Part shown: one piece after another, positions 8,688 to 18,537 of the stretch
Numbering within the stretch: position 1 is the stretch's first letter
Layout: each line of letters opens with the position of its first letter
Origin: Cupriavidus pinatubonensis
Lineage (GTDB): Bacteria > Pseudomonadota > Gammaproteobacteria > Burkholderiales > Burkholderiaceae
Direction of reading: 5' to 3'
DNA: 64,000 bases
NCBI RefSeq assembly: GCF_019602855.1
Contig: NZ_CP080766.1
Location: forward strand, 1,612,001-1,676,000
Notes under the pieces: model-generated
Database searches by the model: none
What the model saw: the letters and a program-made list of their open reading frames with translations, nothing else
Told to the model about the DNA's origin: nothing
Position numbers and translations under genes: made by a program

Positions 8688-9503
8688 ATGCGCGAAGAAC
8701 GAAACGACGACAATGCGCCCGCGCGCGGCGAACGGCGCCGCCGGGTGCAGTCGGCAGTCACCGGCATGGCCGTGCTCAAGGGCTTGGCCAGAATGGGGGG
8801 CAGGGCGACTCTGACGGGGCTGGCCGCCCATATCGACGAAAGCCCGGCCAAGGTCCACCGCTATCTGGTGAGCCTGGTCGAGGAAGGGCTGGTTGCCCAG
8901 GACGCCGGTGGACAGCAGTACCAGCTTGGCGTGGAAGCACTGCATATCGGCCTGGCGGCCATGCGGCAGGCTGATCCGATCCGGCTCGCGGAGGCATCGC
9001 TGATTCGCGTGCGCGAGCGGCATGAGGTCACCTGCTTTATCGCCGTCATGGGCAACAAGGGGCCGACCATTGTGCGTTTCGAGGAACCGGGACTGCCGGT
9101 GACCGTGAACGTGCGGGTGGGCTCGGTCATGCCCTTGCTATGGAGCGCCACCGGACGGGTCTTTCTGGGATTGCTCGACGAGCGGGAAGTCCTGGCGCTG
9201 GCCCGCGCGGAACTGGCGGCGGCGGCGCCGGACTTGCGCGCCATGCTGGCGGCCGATGACCCGATCGGGCAACTGCGAAGGGATGTCCGGACTGCCGGCT
9301 GTGCGGCGGTACGCGATGTGAACCTGAAGGGCATCAGCGCGGTGTCAGCGCCGGTGTTCGACTACACGGGCAGACTGAGTGCGGTACTGACCGCGCTTGG
9401 CGCCACCGGCGGATTTGATCCGGATATCGATGGACCGATCGGCAGGGTGGTGAGGGAGGAGGCGGCGGCGGTCAGTGCGCAGCTTGGATATGTGCCGACC
9501 TGA
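8688..9503 (+). CDS. IclR-family transcriptional regulator
   Basis: 271 residues. An N-terminal winged helix-turn-helix ('ATLTGLAAHIDESPAKVHRY') is followed by the IclR effector-binding domain with 'PVTVNVRVGSVMPLLWSATG' and 'VNLKGISAVSAPVFDYTG', both characteristic. A GTG immediately precedes the ATG; I use the ATG at 8688 because GGGAGG lies five bases before it. It is divergently transcribed from the Bug/P450 operon and is the likely regulator of that operon, in response to an unknown aromatic or organic acid. Confidence 0.95.
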   Translation: MREERNDDNAPARGERRRRVQSAVTGMAVLKGLARMGGRATLTGLAAHIDESPAKVHRYLVSLVEEGLVAQDAGGQQYQLGVEALHIGLAAMRQADPIRLAEASLIRVRERHEVTCFIAVMGNKGPTIVRFEEPGLPVTVNVRVGSVMPLLWSATGRVFLGLLDEREVLALARAELAAAAPDLRAMLAADDPIGQLRRDVRTAGCAAVRDVNLKGISAVSAPVFDYTGRLSAVLTALGATGGFDPDIDGPIGRVVREEAAAVSAQLGYVPT

Positions 9504-9560
9504 TGTTCGTGCCTGGACAGGCCGAATAACGTATCACGCAACATCGTCACGATAACGCTG

Positions 9561-10160
9561 TCATTCCTTGCGAGCGCTCGCCGTCTGCGCAGACGTCTGC
9601 GGATTCGGTACGCTGTGCTGCAGCGCCGCCTGCCTGATTGGTTCCGGCTTCATGCCTGCCAGTTGCAGCACATTGTCGGTCGCGTCGATCTTCACCGGAT
9701 CGGTCTTCTTCCATTGCTGCCTGGGGATGATGAGTTTCCATGTCCCGGTCTTGCCCGTATCGCGGAAGAACGCAGCCACGCCGACGTACTCGGTGGCCTC
9801 GTTCATGGGCTCGCTGATGCTCGCAGCGGCGTCAGGCCTGAGCACGACATCCCTGGTGGCAAGCAAATCCATCTTCAGCATGTCGAGGTCATTCGCTTGG
9901 AGTTGTTCGTAGCTGAGCTGTTCGAACGTTTGCGGCGTCCTCAACTGGTAGACCCGCACCACGGTCGACAGCGATCGTCCAGCGCCACTTGCATTCAACG
10001 ACGACCGGCTGACGAGGTCGATGTTCATGGTCTTGACCTGCGTCGTGAACATCCACTTCGCCGCATCCACTGTGCCGTCCTTCACGGCCTGGCCCACGCC
10101 GCAGCCAGTTAAAAGGGTGAAGCCCAGCGCCGCGATGCAGCTTCGCAATTGCCACGTCAT
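9561..10160 (-). CDS. tssJ: T6SS outer-membrane lipoprotein TssJ
   Basis: Signal peptide with lipobox 'LLTGC' (Cys20 from the ATG at 10160), then a beta-sandwich domain with 'VRVYQLRTPQTFEQLSYEQL' and 'LRPDAAASI', typical of TssJ/VasD. TssJ is an outer-membrane lipoprotein that binds the periplasmic tip of TssM to form the membrane complex. Start choice is uncertain: upstream ATGs at 10184 and 10199 are in frame; I prefer 10160 because GAGGA lies about nine bases upstream and the signal peptide is then of standard length. It is the last gene of the minus-strand T6SS operon, just after tssG. Confidence 0.93.
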   Translation of the reverse strand: MTWQLRSCIAALGFTLLTGCGVGQAVKDGTVDAAKWMFTTQVKTMNIDLVSRSSLNASGAGRSLSTVVRVYQLRTPQTFEQLSYEQLQANDLDMLKMDLLATRDVVLRPDAAASISEPMNEATEYVGVAAFFRDTGKTGTWKLIIPRQQWKKTDPVKIDATDNVLQLAGMKPEPIRQAALQHSVPNPQTSAQTASARKE

Positions 10161-10211
10161 TGTGTTGATCCTCTGTGTTTTCATGTTGCTGTGTTCCATC
10201 GGCGTGCGACC

Positions 10212-11237
10212 TCAGTGTGGTCCGGACACCGGCGCCGGATGGCCCGTCCAGGTGCCAAGTTTCACGCGCGTCACCGGATCATCGACCGGTGCGTCAGATT
10301 CACCTGTGTGCCGCCTCAATTGCGTAGTCAAGCCGAGGCTGGCATCGTTCGAGTTCAACGCGGGCGGTGGCATCAATGAACGTCTCACATGCATTTCCAG
10401 GTGGGCATGCGCTGCGTAGCCGAGGTAGAAGCGCAGCACGCCCATCACCTCCTGATGGAGGCGTCGGCCCGGCATCAGCCCGAGTACCGAGTCGCGCCGG
10501 TTCGGGGTGATCACCACGAGTACGGTGTTGGTGCGGTCAAGGAAGCCGCGTCCGAGCACGCAGTTCTCCCCAAGCGGCTGCTGTTCGTGCGTATCCAGAC
10601 GCACCCACACAGGATGAAATTCCGTGACTGTGATCATGGCATCCGGCACCGCATGCTGCAGCACACCTGCGAGCCCCTCCGCAGTACGCGTACGCTGGCT
10701 GGCGAGTCCCAGCATCGACAGGAGCTTGCGCGTCGGCACCGATTGCTCGACCGGCGACTGGCCGATGCCGAGTCCCAGCAGGCTCAGCAGACAGCGCGAC
10801 ACCTTGTCTTCGCCGCCGGTGCGGAAGCCCACCGGATAGCGGTACTTGCGTCCCACGCGGTAGAACTGCGTGGTGATCCGATGGTGGAACAGGTCCAGGA
10901 ACGCGGCCAGGGGTTCCGCGCCGTCCCGGCGCTGGGCAATCTCGTCCACAAAGTAGGACGGCATGCGGGCATCGACGCCGTAGAGGCCAAGGAAAGTCGT
11001 CCGAAGCACCGGCGGCAAGGCGGGTTGGTCCGCATCCCGCTCGACGCGATCGATTTCCCGCCCCGGAAATCCGAGCTGTCCGGACGAACGGAATCGAACC
11101 GGCTCGTCGGCAGGCGAATCGGTGGTGCCCAGCGGTGGGCGCTCCGGTGCGGCCAGCTCGATCAGCTCGCACAGCCGAAAAAAATTCATCCGCGGCGCAT
11201 TGGCAAGCAACGCCGGCAGCAGGCTACCGGTATCCAT
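10212..11237 (-). CDS. tssG: T6SS baseplate protein TssG
   Basis: 341 residues of the TssG/VasB/ImpH family. The N-terminal 'ANAPRMNFFRLCELIELAAP' matches the family's 'xFFxxxRLxE' opening, and 'TTFLGLYGVDARMPSYFVDE' is the conserved G-L-x-G-x-x-x-P-L-P-x-x-x-x-E region. TssG with TssF, TssK and TssE forms the baseplate wedge. An alternative TTG start at 11261 would overlap the tssF stop; the ATG at 11237 gives a normal N-terminus. Gene order tssF-tssG is the standard pair. Confidence 0.95.
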   Translation of the reverse strand: MDTGSLLPALLANAPRMNFFRLCELIELAAPERPPLGTTDSPADEPVRFRSSGQLGFPGREIDRVERDADQPALPPVLRTTFLGLYGVDARMPSYFVDEIAQRRDGAEPLAAFLDLFHHRITTQFYRVGRKYRYPVGFRTGGEDKVSRCLLSLLGLGIGQSPVEQSVPTRKLLSMLGLASQRTRTAEGLAGVLQHAVPDAMITVTEFHPVWVRLDTHEQQPLGENCVLGRGFLDRTNTVLVVITPNRRDSVLGLMPGRRLHQEVMGVLRFYLGYAAHAHLEMHVRRSLMPPPALNSNDASLGLTTQLRRHTGESDAPVDDPVTRVKLGTWTGHPAPVSGPH

Positions 11238-11257
11238 GGTGCACTTCTCAGTGGAGT

Positions 11258-13084
11258 TCAAAACGGGGCCCCCTCACCTTTGCTGTCGGGCCATTCGAGC
11301 CGCTTGCCGCTGGGCTGCGAGACAACGACCAGGCGGGTGTACAGGTTCAGGGTGGCATAAAGCGCCAGGAAGCGGTTCAGCATTTCGCCGAACAATTCCA
11401 CATCGCCGTCGCCGGCGAAGCGGGTGCTGTCCAGGCTCACCTCGATTTCCACTCCGCGCTGCAGTCCGCCCTTCACCAGTTTCTGCAGCGGGCGATGGCG
11501 GACGTCGGTGATGGCATCGATCCTGCGCCGGTTCAGCTCGCCGTCGGTCCAGTCGTAGAGCGCCAGACTGCCACGCAGCACCTCGGCATCAAGGAGGGAC
11601 AGATAATTGGGCGCCAGGTGCGACAGCACGCGCCAATGAAATCGGTCGCCGGTCGGCGGGTACACCGGCAAGGTGGGCGCCGTCAGGTTGCGCACGGCGC
11701 CGATATTGGTGAAGCCGCCGCCCATGCGGCAGATGCCGGCCTCGCGCAACCCCTTTCTCGGCAGCATGCCGTTCGTACCGGTGACCGACAGGGACAGGGT
11801 TTCCTGCGGCAACGTGTCCTGCTGCTCCCAGGCATGCCCTCCAAGCACGAGCCAGGTATCGAAGCGCCCGGACGGCCCCCTTCGTACACGCGTATGAAAG
11901 TAGCGCTCGGGCATGTCATGGCGCAGCATCCCGCCTCGGTGCCGGAAAGCGGCGAATGGCGCGTACTCGAAGCGCTCGCCGGTCGCTGCGTCGAATCCGC
12001 GCACGGTATCGACCGAGTAGGCCTCGACATGCTGACCGTGTTGTTCCATGGTCCGCACTCGGTATTCGGTCTCATGGTGAGTGACCGTGATCGGATCGGC
12101 CTCCAGCTCGAACAGGTTGATGACAGGTGTGCAGAAAAGCCGGATGTTCTCGGCCGAGAAGCGCATGTCATCCGGAAACAGCTTGGCGAGAACGACTTCG
12201 ACATCGAAGTGCTGAACATCTGACGGGATTGCCGCCATGTCGAGCCCGAGCAGGTCCACAAACATGAACTTCTCGGGGAACGTGAAATACTCCAGCAGCA
12301 GCTGGTAACCGCCGAAGGCATTGTCGGGCTTGGGCCAGAGCCGCTCGCTGGCGCCAAATCCCACCGGCGCCAGGCGCAGGCCCGTCATGGACTGCGGTGC
12401 GCCTGGCCGGTCGATCGGGTAGCCGGGAATGCGAACGTGCATGGCCAGCGGTTGCGCAGTCAGCGCCGCGTAGAGTGCCAGCGCCACGGGACGATCCGCA
12501 TGCAGATAAAGCCGCAGCCGGGGCACCTTCAGCTGTTCCTGCCGCGACTGGGCCTGCCGGGCCAGGCGCAGACGAATGACGGAGCGGCCGTCCTCGCGTG
12601 CGTAGGTACCCGCTTCGGCCACGCTAAGCGGGTACAGATCGACAGGCTGGGTTGTCCGGTAGATGCATTCCACGCTGTTGCCGATGCCTTGCTGCGACCC
12701 CAGCAAGACCGGATCGGACACAGCCTCCAGCCCGGCCGCCAGGGTCTCGTGACCTTGCAGCACGCCGGGGCTCGGGATCAGTTCCAGGATCGACAGCGAC
12801 GGGATCATGCGCAGGTAGTGCGGCCACAGCATGCTGACCAGGCCTTCCGTCAGTTCCGGCAACTCGTCGTCGAGCTTGTGGCGCAGCCGCCCCATCAGGA
12901 AGGCGAAGCCCTCGAACAGACGTTCGACGTGGGGATCGCGTTCGCCGATGCGGTCGATATTGAGCATCCGCGCGCGGTCGGGGAACGCCTGGGCGAATTC
13001 CTTGCCGGCCTCGCGCAGGTAGCGCATCTCGGCCTCGTAATAGCGCAGGATGTCGTTGTCTTGGGTGGGGTGATTCATGGGCAT
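11258..13084 (-). CDS. tssF: T6SS baseplate protein TssF
   Basis: 608 residues of the TssF/VasA/ImpG family, full length. The N-terminal 'ILRYYEAEMRYLREAGKEFA' and 'RIGERDPHVERLFEGFAFLM' are diagnostic, as is 'LPELTEGLVSMLWPHYLRMI'. TssF is the main wedge component linking baseplate to membrane complex. An internal ATG at 13078 is an equally possible start. The 3' end meets tssG closely and tssA lies 17 bases upstream, consistent with one transcript. Confidence 0.96.
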   Translation of the reverse strand: MPMNHPTQDNDILRYYEAEMRYLREAGKEFAQAFPDRARMLNIDRIGERDPHVERLFEGFAFLMGRLRHKLDDELPELTEGLVSMLWPHYLRMIPSLSILELIPSPGVLQGHETLAAGLEAVSDPVLLGSQQGIGNSVECIYRTTQPVDLYPLSVAEAGTYAREDGRSVIRLRLARQAQSRQEQLKVPRLRLYLHADRPVALALYAALTAQPLAMHVRIPGYPIDRPGAPQSMTGLRLAPVGFGASERLWPKPDNAFGGYQLLLEYFTFPEKFMFVDLLGLDMAAIPSDVQHFDVEVVLAKLFPDDMRFSAENIRLFCTPVINLFELEADPITVTHHETEYRVRTMEQHGQHVEAYSVDTVRGFDAATGERFEYAPFAAFRHRGGMLRHDMPERYFHTRVRRGPSGRFDTWLVLGGHAWEQQDTLPQETLSLSVTGTNGMLPRKGLREAGICRMGGGFTNIGAVRNLTAPTLPVYPPTGDRFHWRVLSHLAPNYLSLLDAEVLRGSLALYDWTDGELNRRRIDAITDVRHRPLQKLVKGGLQRGVEIEVSLDSTRFAGDGDVELFGEMLNRFLALYATLNLYTRLVVVSQPSGKRLEWPDSKGEGAPF

Positions 13085-13101
13085 GTGAGTGGTCTTGCCG
13101 T

Positions 13102-14676
13102 TCAGGCCATGGCGACGGCGCGGGCCGGGTCAATGGCGGTCAGCTCGCCCATCAGGGCATCGATGCGCTGCGCCAGGGCGGGCTTGTCGGCATCCTTGCG
13201 CGTCAGGCGGGATCTCAGCAGCCGCACCATTTGATGCTTGACCTCGAACGCCAGCGACGGCTCCCAGGTTGCCAGCCGATAGTGATGAGCGCTCTGGTCC
13301 AGCGCGGCAAGCAGGTGCAGGGCGGTATCCGCGCGATCGGCACGCTCCGCCACGCGCGCCATCACCAGCTGGCGCAAAAAGCGTTCGCGCTCGCCGTCCG
13401 ACGCGGGCAGGCCCTGCAACCACGCCAGGGCCGCATCGAGGCTTTGCTGTGCGGCCAGCTCTGCGGCCTGGGCCTCGGTTTCCGCCCAATCCGTGCTGGC
13501 CGAATCCACTGCCACGGGGGCTACAGTCTCACCGCGCTCGATATCGCGCACGGTGGCATGGCGGGCGATCCATTCCAGCGTAGTGTCGTCCGCGAACGGC
13601 GTCCCATCGGCAAAGGCAAGTTGATCGAGGCCCGGCAGCCGCTCCAGCATCAGCGCGCAATCGGTGGCCAGCAGGTCGCGCACGCGTGCGTACTGGCCGC
13701 CGGCCTGGTCCTGGGCGGCGAACGCGTAGTACTGCAGATCGAGCCAGAAGTGATTGGCCCCCTCGGCAAAGGCCTGCTCGACCCGGTCGAGCAGTTCCGG
13801 CCACTGCTTCTGCAGGACCAGCCGCTTCATGTGGGCGCGTAGTTCGGCACGCGGTGCCACGAGCCGCGTCCTGCCACCGGCCTCATGCGGCGGGACCTCG
13901 GTCAGCGTGTCCCAGCGTACGCAACGCATCAGGCGGTAGGCAGCCAGATAGCCTTCCGGCTGATCGCGCAGGAACTGCGCCATCTGGCGCGCGCCGTCCA
14001 GGAGCTCCCGCGTGGAGGTCACCTTGGCCGAGGCGAGCGTCGTCGCGATTGCCGGCGCCTTGACGGGCACTGCGTGACTATCGCTATCCGCGGCTGATGG
14101 AGACTCGACCCGGCCCTCGAACCGGCGAAATAGCGTATCCAGCGCCGGACGGGCCGCTTCCGGCCACTGTGCGGTGCGCTCCTGCATCAGCGCCAGCGCC
14201 GACAGGGTGCGCTCCAGGTAAGTCCCGCTCAGTCCAGAGACGCGGTCGAGGCGATCCGTGAAGGTGGCGCCAGCGAGCCACTCCAGGGCGGCCTTGCGGC
14301 TTTCCGCGCGGGCCGGCAGCAACTGTTCCCCGAACCGGTCGATCAGTGCCGACAGCAGTTCAAAGGCCGAGGCCACGCCTTCCGCCCCGTCCCGCCGCAT
14401 GCGGCCGTAGGCGTAATAGGCCGCCAGTCGTACATCCTTGGCGCTGGCCTTGAGCAACCGCTCTGCCGTGTCGATGATCAGGCTATCGTTGATGTCCGAC
14501 AGCCTGGCGACCTCCTCCTTAATGGCGAGGAAATCGTCGTCATAGCCGGGGTCATCGCCGACCGGCGCCTCGGGGCGGATAGGCTGAAGCCAGGGTTCCC
14601 AGCGCACCTGCGTGGAACGTGCGAGGTCCGTGGGCGTGCGCGAGCCGAACAGCGCATTGAGAAGATGGTTGAACAT
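13102..14676 (-). CDS. tssA: T6SS protein TssA (ImpA N-terminal domain)
   Basis: 524 residues from the ATG at 14676. The ImpA N-terminal domain is seen in 'YDDDFLAIKEEVARLSD' and 'AAYYAYGRMRRDGAEGVASA', and the C-terminal part has the VasJ-type repeats around 'RMRLWLDLQYYAFAAQDQAG'-like sequence near residues 360-400. TssA organises baseplate and sheath assembly and can cap the growing tail. The frame is open much further upstream but that extension overlaps tssM and is rejected. The start lies five bases after the tssM stop. Confidence 0.93.
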   Translation of the reverse strand: MFNHLLNALFGSRTPTDLARSTQVRWEPWLQPIRPEAPVGDDPGYDDDFLAIKEEVARLSDINDSLIIDTAERLLKASAKDVRLAAYYAYGRMRRDGAEGVASAFELLSALIDRFGEQLLPARAESRKAALEWLAGATFTDRLDRVSGLSGTYLERTLSALALMQERTAQWPEAARPALDTLFRRFEGRVESPSAADSDSHAVPVKAPAIATTLASAKVTSTRELLDGARQMAQFLRDQPEGYLAAYRLMRCVRWDTLTEVPPHEAGGRTRLVAPRAELRAHMKRLVLQKQWPELLDRVEQAFAEGANHFWLDLQYYAFAAQDQAGGQYARVRDLLATDCALMLERLPGLDQLAFADGTPFADDTTLEWIARHATVRDIERGETVAPVAVDSASTDWAETEAQAAELAAQQSLDAALAWLQGLPASDGERERFLRQLVMARVAERADRADTALHLLAALDQSAHHYRLATWEPSLAFEVKHQMVRLLRSRLTRKDADKPALAQRIDALMGELTAIDPARAVAMA

Positions 14677-14681
14677 AGGCG

Positions 14682-17600
14682 CTACTTGCGTGTTGACGGT
14701 GCCATGCGTCCGGCAGGTTCCTTGCCGGCGAAGATGCGGGACGGGAGCACGAATCCGCGCAGCCATAGCATTTCCAGCGGACCCTGACTCACGTCTGTGC
14801 GCAACTGATAGCTGATCGGATAGGCAAGGTCCGCCGACGCTGGCCCCTTTGCATCGCGTGCAATGAGGGCAGCGGCGTCGGGTTGTACGGCAGCACCGGG
14901 CTCGCCCGTGCCAGCGCCCGCCTTTTGGTCCCCAGTGTCCGCGCTGGCTTGCCAGGTCAGCTGAAACGTCGCAGTGTCGATTGGCATGACGCGCGCGCGC
15001 TCCAGCATCCGCACCCAGCCCCAAGGCCCGCTGAACTCGTAGGTCTTGTTGGTGCCGGCCTTCTCGGTTTGCCATTGCAGCCTGGTGCCCGGCTCCTGCA
15101 GGTTGCTGGCCGGCCACGTCATGAACTGCCAGGTCTCGCGCTGGTTGTAGTAGTGCAGTTTCTGGTTATCCACGGTCAGCAGCGAGTCCGTCAGGCCGGG
15201 CGTCGGAATCGGCTTGAGCTGGAAGCGATACGCGGGCTCGCCCTGCGCCAGCAGGTGGGCGGCAATATGCTGCAGCGTATTGATGCCCTTGAGAAAGGCG
15301 GGATCGAAGGCCATGGCCTGTCCTGCGGTGGCCGAGGGTACCCATTGATCCCCCTGCAACTCGAGCACGCCAGCAAGGTTCGTTGCCAGAAATGCGTGGA
15401 TCAGACCGCTTTGCGGGCGCAGGAAGCGCGCCAGTTCCGGCAGCGAGGCGTCATTGGCGGTGTCGGCGAACGGGTAGCGTCCTGCAAACGACCGGCCCCA
15501 CGCCATCGCAATGTTCTGGCGCCATGCATCATCCAGGCTTGCCTGGGCGGGCAGCAGGACCACCTGAGTGGCCTGCGCGATCGGGCGCACGAACAGGGCG
15601 TCTCCCATGCCGGCCCATTGGTTACCGAAGCTGGCCGCCATCAGCTGTGCATAGGCCTGGGTATCGGCCAACTCCGAGCCTTTGCCTTGAAACAAGGCTT
15701 GGGCCATCTGGCGCGCCTGGGCATCGCCATCACTACTGGTGCTGATCTGCTGCAGGCGCAGCCGCAAGGCCGTCGCGCGATCGAGATAACGTTGCAGACT
15801 CAGGTCGCCCTGATTGCCTTGGAGGCCCTGGCCGCCCTGGCCCACCAGCCGCAGCACTGGACCGAACGCGATCCCGAGCGGGCCGGCAGGGTCGGCCTTG
15901 GCGACCTCCGGTACCTCGATCTTCTTGCCGATCAGGTCGCGGGCCTTGTTGACCAGCGTGTCCGACAGCGAATCCTTGCGCGCCCCGGCGCCACCCTGGT
16001 ACTCCAGCGACTTCATCAGCGCGATCACCGGCGACTGGCGCGCGTCGGCCAGGAGCTTGAGCTGGTCGATAACGGCAGGTAGCGTCGCCGCTGGCTCCCA
16101 TTGCGCGCTGTTCATGAACTGCTGCCAATGGTCGGCGTACTCGTCGAAGTACTGCTCGGTCAGGGCGGCCTGCAGGTCCTTGCCGGAATCTGCGTCGGCA
16201 TCCGGCTGTGGCGGCTTGCCTCCCGTCAGCACCCAGTCGCTGGCGACCTGCTTGCGCTTGGCGGCTTCCTCAATGGCTGCAGCTACGTAACCCTCATAGG
16301 CCTGCCGGGTGAAGACGCCGGGCACCAGCGCGACAGCGCGCAGCAACCCGCGCGGGTCCGTGCCGGCGGTCAGGGAGGCCAGGGTCTGGTCGGGGTATTT
16401 GTTGCCAGCGCCGCGGAGGATGCCCTGATAAATGGTGTCCTGCGCATTGCGCTCCCCGATCACCGCTAGCAGGGTCTGCCGTGCACCGGTCACCAGCTCT
16501 GGACGGGGCTCGATGCGCCAGTCCGGGTTGGCCTTCAGGTGCTCGGCGTAGAACCTTGCGAACCGCTCGGCCAGGTCCTGCTTCTGTCCAGGGGGAATCC
16601 TCGCGTCGGTGGTCCAGTGCTGCCCCAGTTGCTGCGCGAGGAATGCAGCATCCACTCGCTCCGGGTGGGCGAGCATGAGGTAGGCCTTGAGGGTGTCGTG
16701 TCCCTGCAGTGCCCACTTGCTGGTTTCTTCATTCAGTCCGCTGGTCTGCAGTTGCGACAGGTCGACCAGTTTCGCTTCCAGGTCCTGTGCCGCCGGAGCG
16801 ACAAGGATGTCGCGGCTGGCCTTTGCGTAAGGCTTCCACAGCGCGGCCAGTACGTCGGCATCGCGGTTCAGGCCGAAGCGGGTGAAGAGCGGCGCGTGGT
16901 GTTGGACGCGGTCCTCGTAGCGCTGGATTTGCTGTTGCAGGGTATCGAGCGCCTGCAGGCGTGCGGCGGTACTGGGCGTAGATTGGATCTCGTGCGCGGC
17001 CTGCTGTGCGGCCTGCAGGTCTCGCGCGTTCTGGAGACCGGACAGAAACATGCCCCCAATCCACAAGCTGATAGCGGACAGAGCCAATACCGTAAGCACC
17101 GTCACGGGATGAAAGCCTATACGACGCCCCGGCTGTCGCCGTGCGGTATCGCCTAAATGTTGCCACAGCGGCAATTCCGCAATGGCGTCGAGGTATTCCC
17201 TATCATCAAACGCCGGCGCAAAGGCGAAACCGCGAACCGGCAACTTCCTGCGGGTACCGCCCTCCAATCCGCCAAGCCAATTGGCCAGTGCCTTGGCGCG
17301 GCCATCCAGCCATTGGGAAAGCTGTCCCAGATAAATCTCCCGGCCATTCTGGGGGAGTCGTTCCAAACTCTGTTCCGATAGTTGATCACGTAGCGCATGT
17401 AGCGCGGCCTCGATTCCACTGGAGTTCGCTTGCCGGGACACCTCACAGGCAATGACTGGCATATCGGCGGGCGAAATGGAACTTGCGTGAACAATTTCGA
17501 GCGCATGAATCGGAGCAGACCAGCGCAAACTCTCAGCAACGCGCGCAAGGGCGATGGAAAAAGCATGCGTGCCATAACGTTCCTTGAGCGGGGTTGTCGC

Positions 17601-18152
17601 CCCGTCCAAGACCAGCACAACCAAGTCGATAGGGCGCCGACGGCGCAGTTTCGAGAGTTGTTTGAGTCGAGCCGTCTCCAATTTGCTGCGAACCAGTACA
17701 GCATGCGGAGTGATTAGCCAGCCCTGTTCATCCAGGTCAGGTAGCCGTTGCGCGATGGCGGCATCGTCGCCGATCAACAGCAGCCAAGGCAGACGATAGC
17801 GCCAACGTAGGCCGTACCGCTGTCGCAACTCACTACGTAAATCGTCAAGATCCTTCGGTGCTCGTTGCGTGAGGCGGGACTTCAGTAGGCTCGCTTGTGT
17901 AGTATCGGCCAACTCAGGTTCACGGCGGCGAAGCGACATAGTCAGCGCACGCACCGCATCCCACGCGCGCGCAAAACGATCCAATGACGCAAGCACAGCG
18001 AGAATGAGCGTGCCGAAAGCCACCAAGGAAAGCCAAAGGCTCCGAGCATCGGGGGTCTTGATGCCGAGACTTTCTCCCCAAATCACGATAGCGCAAGTGA
18101 TCAGGAGCGCAAGCACAAGGAGGGAAAGCAAATCTATCCGTAGCTTCTTCAT
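14682..18152 (-). CDS. tssM: T6SS inner-membrane protein TssM (IcmF family) lacking a Walker A motif
   Basis: 1156 residues. Two N-terminal membrane segments (about 9-25 and 39-57), a cytoplasmic domain of about 290 residues, a third membrane segment (about 349-371) and a long periplasmic part with the IcmF-related and C-terminal domains ('FSGPWGWVRMLERARV'). TssM spans the envelope and contacts TssL and TssJ. Where many TssM proteins have a GxxGxGKT nucleotide loop, this one reads 'LPWLLLIGDDAAIAQRLP' (121-138), so NTP binding by this site is not expected. The 5' third is less GC-rich than the rest. The ATG at 18152 is chosen over an ATG at 18200 because it puts the lysine-rich start directly before the first membrane segment. 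Confidence 0.95.
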   Translation of the reverse strand: MKKLRIDLLSLLVLALLITCAIVIWGESLGIKTPDARSLWLSLVAFGTLILAVLASLDRFARAWDAVRALTMSLRRREPELADTTQASLLKSRLTQRAPKDLDDLRSELRQRYGLRWRYRLPWLLLIGDDAAIAQRLPDLDEQGWLITPHAVLVRSKLETARLKQLSKLRRRRPIDLVVLVLDGATTPLKERYGTHAFSIALARVAESLRWSAPIHALEIVHASSISPADMPVIACEVSRQANSSGIEAALHALRDQLSEQSLERLPQNGREIYLGQLSQWLDGRAKALANWLGGLEGGTRRKLPVRGFAFAPAFDDREYLDAIAELPLWQHLGDTARRQPGRRIGFHPVTVLTVLALSAISLWIGGMFLSGLQNARDLQAAQQAAHEIQSTPSTAARLQALDTLQQQIQRYEDRVQHHAPLFTRFGLNRDADVLAALWKPYAKASRDILVAPAAQDLEAKLVDLSQLQTSGLNEETSKWALQGHDTLKAYLMLAHPERVDAAFLAQQLGQHWTTDARIPPGQKQDLAERFARFYAEHLKANPDWRIEPRPELVTGARQTLLAVIGERNAQDTIYQGILRGAGNKYPDQTLASLTAGTDPRGLLRAVALVPGVFTRQAYEGYVAAAIEEAAKRKQVASDWVLTGGKPPQPDADADSGKDLQAALTEQYFDEYADHWQQFMNSAQWEPAATLPAVIDQLKLLADARQSPVIALMKSLEYQGGAGARKDSLSDTLVNKARDLIGKKIEVPEVAKADPAGPLGIAFGPVLRLVGQGGQGLQGNQGDLSLQRYLDRATALRLRLQQISTSSDGDAQARQMAQALFQGKGSELADTQAYAQLMAASFGNQWAGMGDALFVRPIAQATQVVLLPAQASLDDAWRQNIAMAWGRSFAGRYPFADTANDASLPELARFLRPQSGLIHAFLATNLAGVLELQGDQWVPSATAGQAMAFDPAFLKGINTLQHIAAHLLAQGEPAYRFQLKPIPTPGLTDSLLTVDNQKLHYYNQRETWQFMTWPASNLQEPGTRLQWQTEKAGTNKTYEFSGPWGWVRMLERARVMPIDTATFQLTWQASADTGDQKAGAGTGEPGAAVQPDAAALIARDAKGPASADLAYPISYQLRTDVSQGPLEMLWLRGFVLPSRIFAGKEPAGRMAPSTRK

Positions 18153-18231
18153 GACTTTCAAACTTCTTCCTAGCAATCGGCGTTCCGGGCGCGCATGCAA
18201 CGGTAGCGACCAGGGGCTATGCTAAGGCGAA

Positions 18232-18537
18232 TCAAATGTCCATATAGGAGGTGTACTGCGTGGGGATCAGGAGGGGGCTTGGGTGACACTTGCAGACACA
18301 CAGATCGTCGCTCAGGGCAGCTTCGCGGCCATCCGGGCCTTTCATTGCCAGTCTTGGGCCGCTGCAGACAATGACTCCCATGGTTTTGCAGACCGGGCAC
18401 CAAACTGGATCACCCTCATAGGCTTGATCGCGGTTCCCAACCATGTCGTCGGCCCTGCCACCTTCGACCCTGCCACCAACAGTCGTTGGGTCGCCTCTCT
18501 GAATGTCGTAGCGTCTTGTCACACCATCTTCCTTCAA
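18232..18537 (-). CDS. PAAR-domain T6SS spike-tip protein
   Basis: 101 residues with the proline-alanine-alanine-arginine-type tip fold: an N-terminal 'RGDPTTVGGRVEGG', the central 'YEGDPVWCPVCKTMGVIVC' and 'GREAALSDDLCVCKCHPSP'. The cysteines and histidine fit a metal-stabilised tip. PAAR proteins cap the VgrG trimer and sharpen or load the spike. The ATG overlaps the preceding gene's stop (ATGA), so it is translationally coupled to the unassigned 430-residue protein. There is no C-terminal toxin extension, which makes it a bare tip. Confidence 0.9.
   Translation of the reverse strand: MKEDGVTRRYDIQRGDPTTVGGRVEGGRADDMVGNRDQAYEGDPVWCPVCKTMGVIVCSGPRLAMKGPDGREAALSDDLCVCKCHPSPLLIPTQYTSYMDI

Noticed and set aside
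9504-9560. GCCTG-GA-CAGGC mini-hairpin between IclR and tssJ genes as terminator
   Set aside because: Stem of only five bases and no T-run on either strand.
14677-15117. N-terminal extension of tssA
   Set aside because: It would overlap tssM by more than 400 bases; the ATG at 14676 gives the standard ImpA-type start.
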